DNA from: JACKII01 sp965202745
Lineage (GTDB): Bacteria > Pseudomonadota > Alphaproteobacteria > Bin95
Length of the DNA: 64,000 nucleotides
NCBI GenBank assembly: GCA_965202745.1
Contig: CBDBCB010000021.1
Span: 62,001 to 126,000, forward strand
Direction: 5' to 3'
Shown: in pieces, positions 1-7,953 of the stretch
How positions within the stretch are numbered: the first letter of the stretch is position 1
Layout of the letters: the number at the start of each line of letters is the position of its first letter
The notes under the pieces: generated by a model
The model's input: the letters and a program-made list of their open reading frames with translations, nothing else
Database searches by the model: none
What the model was told of the DNA's origin: nothing
Made by a program: the position numbers and the translations under genes

Positions 1-417
1 GTGTCGGCGAAGGCAGCGTCCAGCCGATCGCGCACGTCCTCATAAATCCGTCCAGAAATGGCGACACCGCCAGGCTCAGCCAGCGCCTCAAGCCGGGCGG
101 CGATGTTGACGCCGTCGCCCAGGATGTCGTCGCCCTCGATGATGATGTCGCCGAGGTTTACGCCGATGCGGAAAGCAATCCGCCGGTCCTCCGGCACCTC
201 CGCATTGCGCAGCGCTATACCTTCCTGCACCGCGATGGCGCAGGCGGTGGCGTCCACCACGGAGGGAAACTCCAGCAGCAGACCATCGCCCATGGTCTTG
301 CCGATCCGCCCGCAAAGCCGCCAGCGTGCCAGTCTCGTCCACCCCCATCAGGCGCGAGTACCCCACCACGTCTGCCGACACGATGGCCGACAACCGTCTT
401 TGCGCGCGTTCAATCAT
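1..417 (-). pseudogene. Class III adenylate/guanylate cyclase, 5' part, internally deleted and frameshifted; runs off window
   Basis: The ATG at 417 opens a typical soluble class III cyclase N-terminus: ERAQRRLSAIVSADVVGYSR, with the first metal Asp in SADVVGYS. After LAALRA the frame is lost. The continuation, RIGKTMGDGLLLEFPS and then FRIGVNLGDIIIEGDD and GDGVNIAARLE, is clear in another minus-strand frame from about position 305 down to base 1. In this family about 15 residues (the HRRELIDP-like stretch) normally separate the two blocks. They are missing here, which fits a deletion whose length is not a multiple of three. The gene lies downstream of ilvD on the same strand. It is broken as given; the C-terminal part, usually followed by TPR or transport-like domains, is outside the window. 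Confidence 0.8.
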
Positions 418-551
418 GGCGCAAAGAATAGTGCCACCGGGGTGGCGGCGCTATCCATGAAATACTGGCAGCGGCGCTACCTGGGAAATGCTGGTGGTGA
501 AGCGGTCTGGGACGGAAAGCCGTGTTCAGGACTGCCCGTCCCATCATACCG

Positions 552-2402
552 TCAGTGGTACTTGTTGCTGGGCACGAAGCCGGTCATGACGGGCGCACGC
601 GGGTCGTTGACCCATACTTGGCGGTTCGGGTGCATGCCGCCGCCTTGGGTGGCGGGCACGCCGGATTCGCGCATGCGGTGCAGCAGGCGGGTGTCGGCCT
701 GGCCGCAATTGGGATGGATGCCGCCGTTCGCGTCCACGATTTTCTGCCAGGCTGCCTTGCGCTCGCTGAACACCGCCGAATCATCCAGGATCGGGCAGTT
801 CAGTTCGTTGGTGTTGAGGTCGGCTACCACCTCGTCGCCGTTCTCGATCAGGCCGATGGGGCCGCCGAGCGCTGCCTCTGGTCCCACATGGCCGATCACC
901 AGGCCGACCGAGCCGCCGGAGAAGCGGGCATCCGTCATCAATCCGACGATAATGTCTTTCTCGCGGCAGAGTGTGGTGATGCGGGAGGTACTATCCAGCA
1001 TCTCCGGCATGCCGGGGGCGCCGGCTGGGCCTTCGTAGCGGACGATGACCATGTCGTGGTTCTGGAACACCTCCGGCGTTTCGTCGAGTGCTTTCAGCAA
1101 ACCGTCCTCGCCCTCGAACACCCGGGCTGAGCCTTTGAATACGTTATTTTCCAGGCCGCCCTCGACACCCGCCAGCTTCAGGATGGCGCTATAGTCGGGG
1201 GAGAGATTGCCGCCCAGGAGGCGCAGGCCGCCGGTGGACTTGTAAGGGGTGGCGCAGGAGTGGACCACGGTGCCGTCCGGTGTGGCAGTGCCCAGGCGGG
1301 CGACCTGCTCCGCCAAAGTTTCGCCGGTGCAGGTGGGCAGGTCGCCGTTCAGCATGCCGGCATCCATCAGTTCCTTGACGATGACCTGCACGCCGCCGAC
1401 GGCGTCGATATCCACCATGGAATACTCGCCATAGGGGCGGGCGTTGGTGAGGACGGGCACCACGTGCTGGGATAGGTGATTGAACTCCTCCGGCGTCATG
1501 ATTTCCGCCCAAAAATTGCCAAAGCCCGCGGCGCGTGCGATCTCCGGCGCGTGCAGAACCACGTTGGTGGAGCCGCCGACCGTCATCGCCACGATCACGG
1601 CGTTGCGGATCGAGTCGCGGTTCACGATATCGCGGGGCTTCACGCCGTTGGCGATCATCTTTTGCAGGTGGCCGACCAGCTCTTCCGGGAACTCCTTCAT
1701 GCGGCGCGGATCGTCGGAGGGCGGGGCCACCATGTGCAGGGGCTGCATGCCAACCACGCCGATGAAGGTCTGCATGGTGTTGTAGGTGAACATGCCGCCG
1801 CATGAGCCATAGCCGGGACAGGCATTGCAGGCGATCTTGAAGCGGAACTCCTCATCCGGGTGCCCGGCCACCTGGTAGGAGGAGACGATATCCAGCGGTT
1901 CGTTCGAGTCCGGATCGTGGCCGGGATGGATGGCGCCGTCCGACATGATGATGGCGGGCTGGTTGTGCTCCAGCAGGGCTGCGAGCATGCCGACCGGGGG
2001 CTTGTCGCAGGCGACAACGGCGATAACGCCGCCCAGGCCGGAGCCGCTTAGGTGCTCCGCCGCGCTGTCCTGGGTGATCTCGCGCCCGATCAGGGAGTAG
2101 CGCATTTCGCGCGTGCCGTTGCGGATGCCGTCGGAAACGCCGACCGTATATTCCGGCTGCACCAGGCGCATGGGCAGTTCGCCCTCGCCGCGGCCGATGC
2201 GGGCGAGGATGGCGTCATGGATCGCCTCCACCTTGCGCTGCACACCGATATAGCACTGGCTGTCGCCCTTGTTGCCGATCACGCCGACGGAGGGCTCGTG
2301 GATCAGATCGATCTCGGTGCCGAGCTCGCGGGCAATGCCGATGGTCTGGGAGGAACGGCCGGGGTGACGGTCGATGATGACGGGCTTGGAAGATGAAGAC
2401 AC
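552..2402 (-). CDS. IlvD/Edd-family dehydratase (dihydroxy-acid or sugar-acid dehydratase)
   Basis: 616 aa. Fe-S-dependent dehydratase that removes water from 2,3-dihydroxy acids to give 2-oxo acids. Family signatures are ACDKPPVGML, GSCGGMFTYNTMQ and VGGSTNVVLHAPEIARAAG. Candidate cluster ligands are Cys50 (DSQCYIG), Cys132 (ACDK) and Cys201 (SCGG). The GTG at 2402 is chosen because AGGAG lies about ten bases upstream; upstream codons in this frame look non-coding. The sequence differs from housekeeping IlvD (for example GNKGDSQCYIG replaces the usual PCN region). Its neighbours are a Rieske oxygenase and a cupin rather than other ilv genes, so a catabolic sugar-acid or hydroxy-acid substrate is as likely as branched-chain amino acid synthesis. 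Family certain, substrate unknown. Confidence 0.85.
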   Translation of the reverse strand: MSSSSKPVIIDRHPGRSSQTIGIARELGTEIDLIHEPSVGVIGNKGDSQCYIGVQRKVEAIHDAILARIGRGEGELPMRLVQPEYTVGVSDGIRNGTREMRYSLIGREITQDSAAEHLSGSGLGGVIAVVACDKPPVGMLAALLEHNQPAIIMSDGAIHPGHDPDSNEPLDIVSSYQVAGHPDEEFRFKIACNACPGYGSCGGMFTYNTMQTFIGVVGMQPLHMVAPPSDDPRRMKEFPEELVGHLQKMIANGVKPRDIVNRDSIRNAVIVAMTVGGSTNVVLHAPEIARAAGFGNFWAEIMTPEEFNHLSQHVVPVLTNARPYGEYSMVDIDAVGGVQVIVKELMDAGMLNGDLPTCTGETLAEQVARLGTATPDGTVVHSCATPYKSTGGLRLLGGNLSPDYSAILKLAGVEGGLENNVFKGSARVFEGEDGLLKALDETPEVFQNHDMVIVRYEGPAGAPGMPEMLDSTSRITTLCREKDIIVGLMTDARFSGGSVGLVIGHVGPEAALGGPIGLIENGDEVVADLNTNELNCPILDDSAVFSERKAAWQKIVDANGGIHPNCGQADTRLLHRMRESGVPATQGGGMHPNRQVWVNDPRAPVMTGFVPSNKYH

Positions 2403-2581
2403 GAGGCAAAGGCTCCTGTGGGTGGTGCTTTTTGGACCAACCCGAGGAGCTTTTGCCAAGCGCCCAGTAGGCCGGTTTATGCGTGGCGGTTCTTATGGCG
2501 CGGAAGGGGGCTGGGGGGCAAGGGGGGAGGACGGTGATGCAAACACTGGGCGGAGCGCCGGGATCTCCTTGGAGGGAATGA

Positions 2582-3829
2582 CTAAGACGCCGCCCCATAT
2601 TCCTCCAACGCTTCCATCCCCAGTGCCTCCCGGTACGAGTTGTGGAAGTGGTGCAGGGCGGGTTCGTTGCGGCCGAAGATGAGCTTGTCGAGCATCCCGG
2701 CCTCGACGGCTTTCTGGGTCATGGTGCCCATGACGTAGTCTTCCTGCTCGATGGTGCTGTCGAAGATTTCGGTCGTGGCCTTGATGTCTGGCAGAGCGGA
2801 GAACTGCTTTTCGGGGTCGTAGACATTGTCCGCCGACAACACTTCGCCGCCGGTGGCAGCCGCCTCTTCCTTGGCTTCCAGCAGGCGCTTGGAGAAATAG
2901 TGGTGGATGCGGGTGACGGAGCGGCCGGGGTTGGCCTTGTCCGGGTAGATCTTCACCAGGCTGATGGTGCCGCGGCCCATGATGAACTGGATGTTCGGGA
3001 ACAGGTAGTAGAGCAGCGTCGCGCCCTGGACGAGGGACCACTCCTCACGGGGCATCTCGCGCAGCTTCTCGATGCGGCGGGAGGGGAAGACGAAGCGGTG
3101 ATTGCGACCGAACTCCTCATAAGCGAGCACGTCGCTGATGAAAATCTGGCCGAGTGTGGACTTGTGCAGGCGGGAGAAGTGATAGGTCTCGCCGAATGTG
3201 TCGTTGGCCAGCTTCCAGTTCAGGTCCATGGCGATCTCGCTCTCGTCCATAAAGACCATCTGGCTGTAGTCCCAGCTCTCGATCTCCGTCTCCAGGCCGC
3301 CGAGCAGGGCTGAGACGTCGATCTCCCCCTCCGGGTTCGGGTGGACCCAGAGCATGTTGTGCTTCTCCACCGCAGGCAGGCGGATCAGGCCGTGGCTGGA
3401 CTTGTCGATCTCGCCGAAATGCTGCTGCTCTGGGATGGAGGTCAGCTCGCCCTTGTTGTTGTAGCCCCAGAAGTGGAACGGGCAGGCGAAGTTGCGCGCC
3501 TTGCCCTTCTTCTCCTGCACCAGCCGTGAGCCACGGTGGCGGCACATATTGACGAAGGCGTGGAATTGCCCGTCGCGGTCACGGGTGCAGAGCACGGGCA
3601 CGCCGAAATCGTCGATGGTCATGAAGGTGCCCGGCTCCGGCAGATCGACGGAGAGGCCGACTAGCTGGGCGTGGTTCTTGAAGAAGGCGTCCCACTCGGT
3701 CTTGGCCAGATCGGGGCAGACATAGCCAGAGGTGGGGTTCTGCCGCATGACGCCTGCATCCGCATTGGTGTGCGTGTCCATCATGTGGATCAATTGGTCG
3801 AGGATCTCGACTTGCTTGGCGTGCTGCAT
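2582..3829 (-). CDS. Aromatic-ring-hydroxylating-type Rieske 2Fe-2S oxygenase, alpha subunit
   Basis: 415 aa. The N-terminal Rieske domain has Cys96-x-His98 and Cys116-x2-His119 (CRHRG then CPFHFWGY), which bind the 2Fe-2S cluster. The C-terminal catalytic domain shows NDTFGETYHFSRLH (about 209-222), where His217 and His222 are the expected mononuclear-iron ligands with Asp210 as the bridging acid. Such enzymes add oxygen to aromatic rings or demethylate amines, taking electrons from a separate reductase; no reductase gene is seen nearby. ATG 3829 is chosen because upstream codons in this frame look non-coding. It lies between the cupin gene (97 bp upstream) and the IlvD-family dehydratase (about 180 bp downstream), all on the same strand. 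Substrate cannot be read from sequence. Confidence 0.9.
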   Translation of the reverse strand: MQHAKQVEILDQLIHMMDTHTNADAGVMRQNPTSGYVCPDLAKTEWDAFFKNHAQLVGLSVDLPEPGTFMTIDDFGVPVLCTRDRDGQFHAFVNMCRHRGSRLVQEKKGKARNFACPFHFWGYNNKGELTSIPEQQHFGEIDKSSHGLIRLPAVEKHNMLWVHPNPEGEIDVSALLGGLETEIESWDYSQMVFMDESEIAMDLNWKLANDTFGETYHFSRLHKSTLGQIFISDVLAYEEFGRNHRFVFPSRRIEKLREMPREEWSLVQGATLLYYLFPNIQFIMGRGTISLVKIYPDKANPGRSVTRIHHYFSKRLLEAKEEAAATGGEVLSADNVYDPEKQFSALPDIKATTEIFDSTIEQEDYVMGTMTQKAVEAGMLDKLIFGRNEPALHHFHNSYREALGMEALEEYGAAS

Positions 3830-3926
3830 GGCGGGCGCTCCGGCGGGGATTGGGGCGGGGAATAGGCTGGGCACAGGATAGGGAATTTGGTGGCTTTGAA
3901 CAATGCCGCCGCTGTGGTCACCCTGG

Positions 3927-4557
3927 TTAGAGTGCCAGCCCCACTTCACCATAACTGCGGTAGATTTGGGACTTGGTTTTGGCGCGGTCTTCTTCGTTGA
4001 CGTAGTGGATAGAGGACTTGCCGCGCAGGGCATCCGGCAGCACGGACGCGCGGATGAAGCGGGTGGGGGAGTGCCGCGTCGCCCTGGGCGAACACCGGGA
4101 CCGGGCCGATTTCGAACCAAGGGCCGCCAGGGCCGTAGGCGGTGGAGTGGCCGTCGGTGTCGATCCGGATCGTGCCTTTGCGCAGGCACCGGATGCCCGG
4201 CCCCTGGTGGGTGTGCAGCATGGCGAAGCCCGCCGGGGGGAAGGCGACACTGTCGAGCCGCAGGAAATTGCCCGGCTCGGCGAATTGGTCCGGGAGCTGC
4301 CCGGAGAGTTTTTTGGCGGACTGCTGCGGCGGTGTGACGGGCGGCGCATCGGACAGGTCCCAGCGCCAGAGCGAGGCTCCCCCGGTACCGGCGGTCAGGG
4401 CAAGGGGTCCGCTTGCGACGAAGCCGCTGCCGCAGGCGTGTACCGTGCCGTCGACGGTGACCTCACCCGCGGTCATGTAGATGGTGCGGGCGGGCGTATC
4501 GCCGAACGCGACCTGCTGGCCGTTGGTGAGGCTGTCCTCGAACAAGTGTATCTGCAT
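3927..4557 (-). pseudogene. Cupin-domain protein with a single frameshift at a C5 run
   Basis: The ATG at 4557 starts MQIHLFEDSLTNG. A cupin barrel follows: GFAMLHTHQGPGIRCL supplies the metal-ligand histidines and WFEIGPVPVFAQGD the second strand set. After GDAALP the frame goes wrong at a run of five Cs (about 4067-4071). Dropping one C continues smoothly as TRFIRASVLPDALRG and ends at a stop at 3927 with SYGEVGLAL. The restored product is about 209 aa, a normal size. It heads the group cupin - Rieske oxygenase - IlvD-family dehydratase. The lesion could be a consensus error at a homopolymer or a genuine slippage mutation. Confidence 0.75.
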
Positions 4558-4630
4558 TGGTGCTCTCCCTTTGGGCCGGTATCTCGCATGCTTCGCAGTT
4601 GGGCGTGGTGGCTGCCGTTTCGCCTAACCG

Positions 4631-4785
4631 GTTGCTGAAAAAATTCCAGCATCCTGAGTAGGGAGCGCCAGCGAGTGTATCGAAGAGCCTATTTCTGGCA
4701 TGGTTTCAATAGCCTATTGGCCCTTCAATACGCCCGGCCTCTGGCCAGGCTACTCAGGATGCTGATGTTTTTGGTTTTTCAGCAA
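4631..4785. repeat. 155-bp imperfect palindromic repeat element
   Basis: The left arm, TTGCTGAAAAA then CAGCATCCTGAGTAG, is mirrored by the right arm CTACTCAGGATGCTG then TTTTTCAGCAA. The inner parts also pair imperfectly: GTGTATCGAAGAGCC against GGCCCTTCAATACGC. The whole block can fold into one long hairpin with its apex near 4705. The inner core resembles the common intergenic palindromes built on CCTTCGATACGC and ACTCAGGATG found dispersed in many proteobacterial genomes. No coding capacity. Confidence 0.75.
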
Positions 4786-4942
4786 TCTGCCAAGTCTTTA
4801 CTATTCTCAGGCCAAAGGAAAGCATCGTCCTTGGCTGCGGACCGGAGGGCTTATAATGGTTGTATTAGGGTGGGAAAATACCAACTGAAGGGGTGTTGCT
4901 GCGCTGGTCATTCGGGCGGGTTACAGGTCAGGAAGCGCCGCT

Positions 4943-5002
4943 TAAACTGCCGCTAAACCTGAAGTAAACTTTGGCTAAACCGGTCATAAACCGTAGGTAA
5001 AT
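4943..5002. promoter_or_regulatory. Six TAAAC boxes at exact 11-bp period
   Basis: TAAAC starts at 4943, 4954, 4965, 4976 and 4987, and TAAAT at 4998, always 11 bp apart with unrelated six-base spacers. On the other strand this reads GTTTA-N6-GTTTA. Direct repeats with an 11-bp period are the usual target layout of OmpR/PhoB-family response regulators; the PhoP box of enterobacteria is (G/T)GTTTA-N5-(G/T)GTTTA. Which regulator binds here is unknown. The nearest downstream gene is the cupin at 4557 (minus). Confidence 0.6.
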
Positions 5003-5127
5003 TGCTGTACTGAGTTAGGGGATCTGAGTGCGTGAACGGGCTTGGAGGCCTCTGGAATAGGCCTAGGATCAAGTCCGGGGAGGTGGAGAGAGAAGGGGAG
5101 CAGGGAGCTTAAGGGGGAGCCGTTGCG

Positions 5128-6219
5128 CTAGACGTTAAAGCGGAACAGCATCACGTCGCCGTCTTTGACGCGGTAGTCGCGGCCTTCCTGGCGCATCTTG
5201 CCGGCTTCCTTGGCCCCGGCCTCGCCGTTGCAGGCGATGTAGTCGGCGAAGGAAATTGTCTCTGCCGCGATGAAGCCGCGCTGAAAGTCGGTGTGGATCT
5301 CGCCCGCCGCTTCGGGAGCGCTCGCGCCGTCATAGACGGTCCAGGCGCGGGATTCCTTCGGTCCGGCGGTGAAGAAGGTCAGCAGGCCCAGCAGCTCATA
5401 GCCGGATTGGATCACCCGGCGCAGGCCAGGTTCTTCCAACCCGAGGCTCTCCAGAAACTCCGCCTGTTCTTCCGGCGGCAGGACGGCCACTTCGGCATCG
5501 ATGGCGGCGGCGATGGTCACGGCACCCTGTTCCTTAGCCCAGGCGGTGACCTTCTCCGACCAGTCGTTGCCGGTGCCAGCCGAGTCCTCGTCTACGTTGC
5601 AGATGTACATGATCGGCTTGTCGGTCAGCAATTGCAGGCGCTTGACCGTGACCGTCTGCTCCTTGGAGAAGGTGACCGAGCGGGCCGGCTTGCCATCATG
5701 CAGGGCAGCGATAATGGGCTCCATGACCACCAGCTGTTCCTTTGCTTCCCGGTCGTTGCCCTTGGCCTTCTTGGTGGCCTGATCGAAGCGGCGTTCCAGG
5801 CTTTCCAGGTCGGCCAGCATCAGTTCGGTCTCGATGGTCTCCGCATCGCGCAGGGGGTCGATGCCACCCTCTACATGGGTGATGTCCTCGTCCTCGAAGC
5901 AGCGTAGAACGTGGGCGATGGCATCGCATTCCCGGATGTTGCCCAGAAACTGGTTGCCCAAGCCTTCGCCTTTGGAGGCGCCCCGCACCAGGCCCGCAAT
6001 GTCGACGAACTCCAGCTGGGTCGGCACGATCTTGGCGGACTTGGCGATGGCGGCGATCTGGTCCAGGCGCGAGTCGGGCACCGCAACACGGCCCGTATTA
6101 GGCTCGATCGTGCAGAAGGGATAGTTGGCCGCCTCTGCCGCCTGGGTGGCGGTCAGCGCGTTGAACAGGGTGGACTTGCCGACGTTCGGCAATCCAACGA
6201 TGCCACAGTTAAATCCCAT
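5128..6219 (-). CDS. ychF: Ribosome-associated redox-responsive ATPase YchF (OLA1/Obg-like)
   Basis: 363 aa, the standard length. P-loop GLPNVGKST sits at residues 9-17, switch region DIAGLVRGASKGEGLGNQFL follows, and the C-terminal TGS-like end RDYRVKDGDVMLFRFNV is intact. YchF hydrolyses ATP more readily than GTP, binds ribosomes and is tied to the oxidative-stress response. AGGAG is 8 bases upstream of the ATG at 6219. In many alphaproteobacteria ychF follows pth; here its upstream neighbour is a repeat hairpin and a 2-hydroxyacid dehydrogenase on the same strand. Confidence 0.97.
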   Translation of the reverse strand: MGFNCGIVGLPNVGKSTLFNALTATQAAEAANYPFCTIEPNTGRVAVPDSRLDQIAAIAKSAKIVPTQLEFVDIAGLVRGASKGEGLGNQFLGNIRECDAIAHVLRCFEDEDITHVEGGIDPLRDAETIETELMLADLESLERRFDQATKKAKGNDREAKEQLVVMEPIIAALHDGKPARSVTFSKEQTVTVKRLQLLTDKPIMYICNVDEDSAGTGNDWSEKVTAWAKEQGAVTIAAAIDAEVAVLPPEEQAEFLESLGLEEPGLRRVIQSGYELLGLLTFFTAGPKESRAWTVYDGASAPEAAGEIHTDFQRGFIAAETISFADYIACNGEAGAKEAGKMRQEGRDYRVKDGDVMLFRFNV

Positions 6220-6272
6220 AGGGAGAACTCCTAGTCTTTGTCTTTATTGGCGCTGTCGGCTGCCGCTCAACG

Positions 6273-6341
6273 CTTCACCCTGAGCCTGTCGAAGGGGTGG
6301 CCGCATTTGAAGCAGGACCCTTCGACAGGCTCAGGGTGAAG
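6273..6341. repeat. Perfect 24-bp inverted repeat (CCTGAGCCTGTCGAAGG type)
   Basis: Bases 6273-6296 and 6318-6341 are exact reverse complements separated by 21 bases. The core CCTGAGCCTGTCGAAGG is a dispersed intergenic palindrome seen in many GC-rich bacteria. It lies just downstream of the 2-hydroxyacid dehydrogenase stop (6367) and upstream of ychF, so its transcript would form a very stable hairpin between the two genes and could act as a transcription or mRNA-decay barrier. Confidence 0.85.
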
Positions 6342-6366
6342 GGAGGAAAGGGGAAATGCCGGGCGC

Positions 6367-7353
6367 TCAGAACATGCTTTGCAGTACGCGGTCCGGCGGT
6401 TTGTGGCCATCTGCGAAGGCCTTGATGTTGATGAGGACTTTCTCGCCTATCTCGGTGCGGGCTTCCTGGGTTGCGGACGCCATATGCGGCAGCAGCACAC
6501 AATTGTCCAAGCCCATAAGCGAGGGGTCGACCGCGGGTTCGCGCTTGTACACGTCCAGATCTACGCCGGCAATGCGGCCTTCGCGCAGGGCCCGGCCCAG
6601 GGCGGCTTCGTCAATCACGTCGCCGCGGGAGGTGTTCACGATATAGGCCGTTGGCTGCAACAGTCCCAGCCGCCGTGCGTTCAGCAGATGGTAGGTCGCA
6701 GGCGTGCGCGGGCAGTTGACGGAGATGATGTCCATGCGGGCTAGCATCTGATCGAGGCTCTCCCAATAGGTCGCCTCCAGCTCGGTTTCGAGATCGGGAT
6801 CGACGCGGTGGCGATTGTGGTAGTGGATCGCGATGCCAAAGGCCTTGGCCCGGCGGGCAACAGCGCTGCCGATGCGGCCCATGCCGATAATGCCGAGGCG
6901 CTTGCCCGCCACCCGGCGGCCCAGCAGCATGGTTGGCGACCAGCCGTGCCATTCGCCGGAAAGCAGCAGGCGCTCCCCCTCCGACGTGCGTTGGGGCACG
7001 GAGAGAATCAGGGACATGGTCAGGTCGGCCGTATAGCTAGTGAGGACGCCCGGCGTGTTGGTGACCATGAGGCCTTTGGCTTTGGCAGCCTTCAGGTCGA
7101 TATGGTCCACGCCCGCGCCGAAATTGGCCAAAAGCCTGAGCTGCGGGCCTGCTTCAGACAACAGGTTGGCAGTCAGCCGGTCGGTGACGGTGGGCACCAA
7201 TACGTCGGCTTCCTGCATGGCCTCCACAAGCTGGTGGCTGGACATAGGCTCGTCCGTTGTGTTCAGACGGGTGTCGAACAATTCCATCAACCGGTTTTCG
7301 ATTGAGGCAGGCAGTTTGCGGGTAACGATGACCAGGGGTTTTTTGGTTGCCAT
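6367..7353 (-). CDS. D-isomer-specific 2-hydroxyacid dehydrogenase (glyoxylate/hydroxypyruvate reductase type)
   Basis: 328 aa. NAD(P)-binding fold with LGIIGMGRIGSAVARRAKAFG in the middle of the chain. Catalytic Arg is in NTSRGDVIDE, Glu in LDVYKREP and His in LLPHMASAT. It would interconvert glyoxylate/glycolate or hydroxypyruvate/glycerate. ATG 7353 has AAGAAGG upstream; further-upstream codons in this frame overlap the divergent gene and look non-coding. Its start is only 25 bp from the start of the SH3 protein on the other strand, a divergent pair that recurs in alphaproteobacteria. Exact substrate not determined. Confidence 0.9.
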   Translation of the reverse strand: MATKKPLVIVTRKLPASIENRLMELFDTRLNTTDEPMSSHQLVEAMQEADVLVPTVTDRLTANLLSEAGPQLRLLANFGAGVDHIDLKAAKAKGLMVTNTPGVLTSYTADLTMSLILSVPQRTSEGERLLLSGEWHGWSPTMLLGRRVAGKRLGIIGMGRIGSAVARRAKAFGIAIHYHNRHRVDPDLETELEATYWESLDQMLARMDIISVNCPRTPATYHLLNARRLGLLQPTAYIVNTSRGDVIDEAALGRALREGRIAGVDLDVYKREPAVDPSLMGLDNCVLLPHMASATQEARTEIGEKVLINIKAFADGHKPPDRVLQSMF

Positions 7354-7378
7354 AATGGCGTGCCTTCTTGGTTGTACC

Positions 7379-7927
7379 ATGCGCAGCGGGAAGCAAGGGC
7401 ACCAGGGCAAGGCGGATAGCAGGCTGGCCCGCTGGAGTCTATGCCTGGGGGTGCTACTGTTCGCTGCATCCACGGCAGTGGCTGATGTTGCGCCAGCCAA
7501 GGGGCCCGTCACCGGCTATGACATGCCGCGCTTCGTCTCGCTGCGGGTAGACCGCGCCAACTTGCGGGCGGGGCCTGACAAATACTTCCCGATCCGAACA
7601 GTGCTGCTGCGGCGGGGTATGCCACTCAAAGTGGTCGATGAGTTCAAGTTGTGGCGCAAAGTGGCGCTGTATGACGATGTCGAAGGTTGGCTGCACCAAT
7701 CGCTGATTACTGGGCGGCGGACCTTCCTGGTGCTGGCAGAAGCGGTGGACATGCGCGAAGAACCGTCTGAGGAGGCCGAGGTCGTGGCCCGGCTGGAGGT
7801 GAATGCGCTGGTGGGCTTGTCATCCTGTGCTGGCGATTGGTGCGAACTCTCTACCGGGAGTTACCACGGCTGGGTGACGCGCTCCGCCGGGTGGGGAGCG
7901 CTGCCGGGCGAGGATTTCAAGCGGTAG
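7379..7927 (+). CDS. Exported SH3-domain protein (COG3807-like)
   Basis: 182 aa. Residues 1-34 look like a signal peptide: basic start MRSGKQGHQGK, then hydrophobic WSLCLGVLLFAASTAVA. The mature part carries two bacterial SH3 units, beginning with RFVSLRVDRANLRAGPDKYF and then WRKVALYDDVEGWLHQSLI. Such proteins sit in the periplasm and probably bind peptidoglycan or proteins there; no enzymatic residues are seen. ATG 7379 is chosen over ATG 7355, which would leave one base between divergent starts. Followed 26 bp downstream by an enoyl-CoA hydratase gene with its own ribosome site. Confidence 0.85.
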   Translation: MRSGKQGHQGKADSRLARWSLCLGVLLFAASTAVADVAPAKGPVTGYDMPRFVSLRVDRANLRAGPDKYFPIRTVLLRRGMPLKVVDEFKLWRKVALYDDVEGWLHQSLITGRRTFLVLAEAVDMREEPSEEAEVVARLEVNALVGLSSCAGDWCELSTGSYHGWVTRSAGWGALPGEDFKR

Positions 7928-7953
7928 GGCTTAGTGAAACCAGGAGGAAATCA

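Larger units (their letters stand above)
4558..5127. other. Non-coding 570-bp intergenic region
   Basis: Lies between the start of the cupin gene (minus) and the stop of ychF (minus). No open frame here has coding character; the longest, on the plus strand at 4675-4956, runs through the palindromic element and resembles nothing known. It holds the long inverted repeat at 4631-4785 and six phased TAAAC boxes at 4943-5002. Both are upstream of the cupin-Rieske-dehydratase genes, so this is probably where their transcription is controlled. Confidence 0.7.

Noticed and set aside
4675..4956. 94-codon open frame on the plus strand
   Set aside because: Runs through the palindromic element, has no coding pattern and no ribosome site.
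6256..6345. CRISPR or tRNA at the perfect repeat
   Set aside because: Only one inverted pair, no direct repeats with spacers, no cloverleaf.
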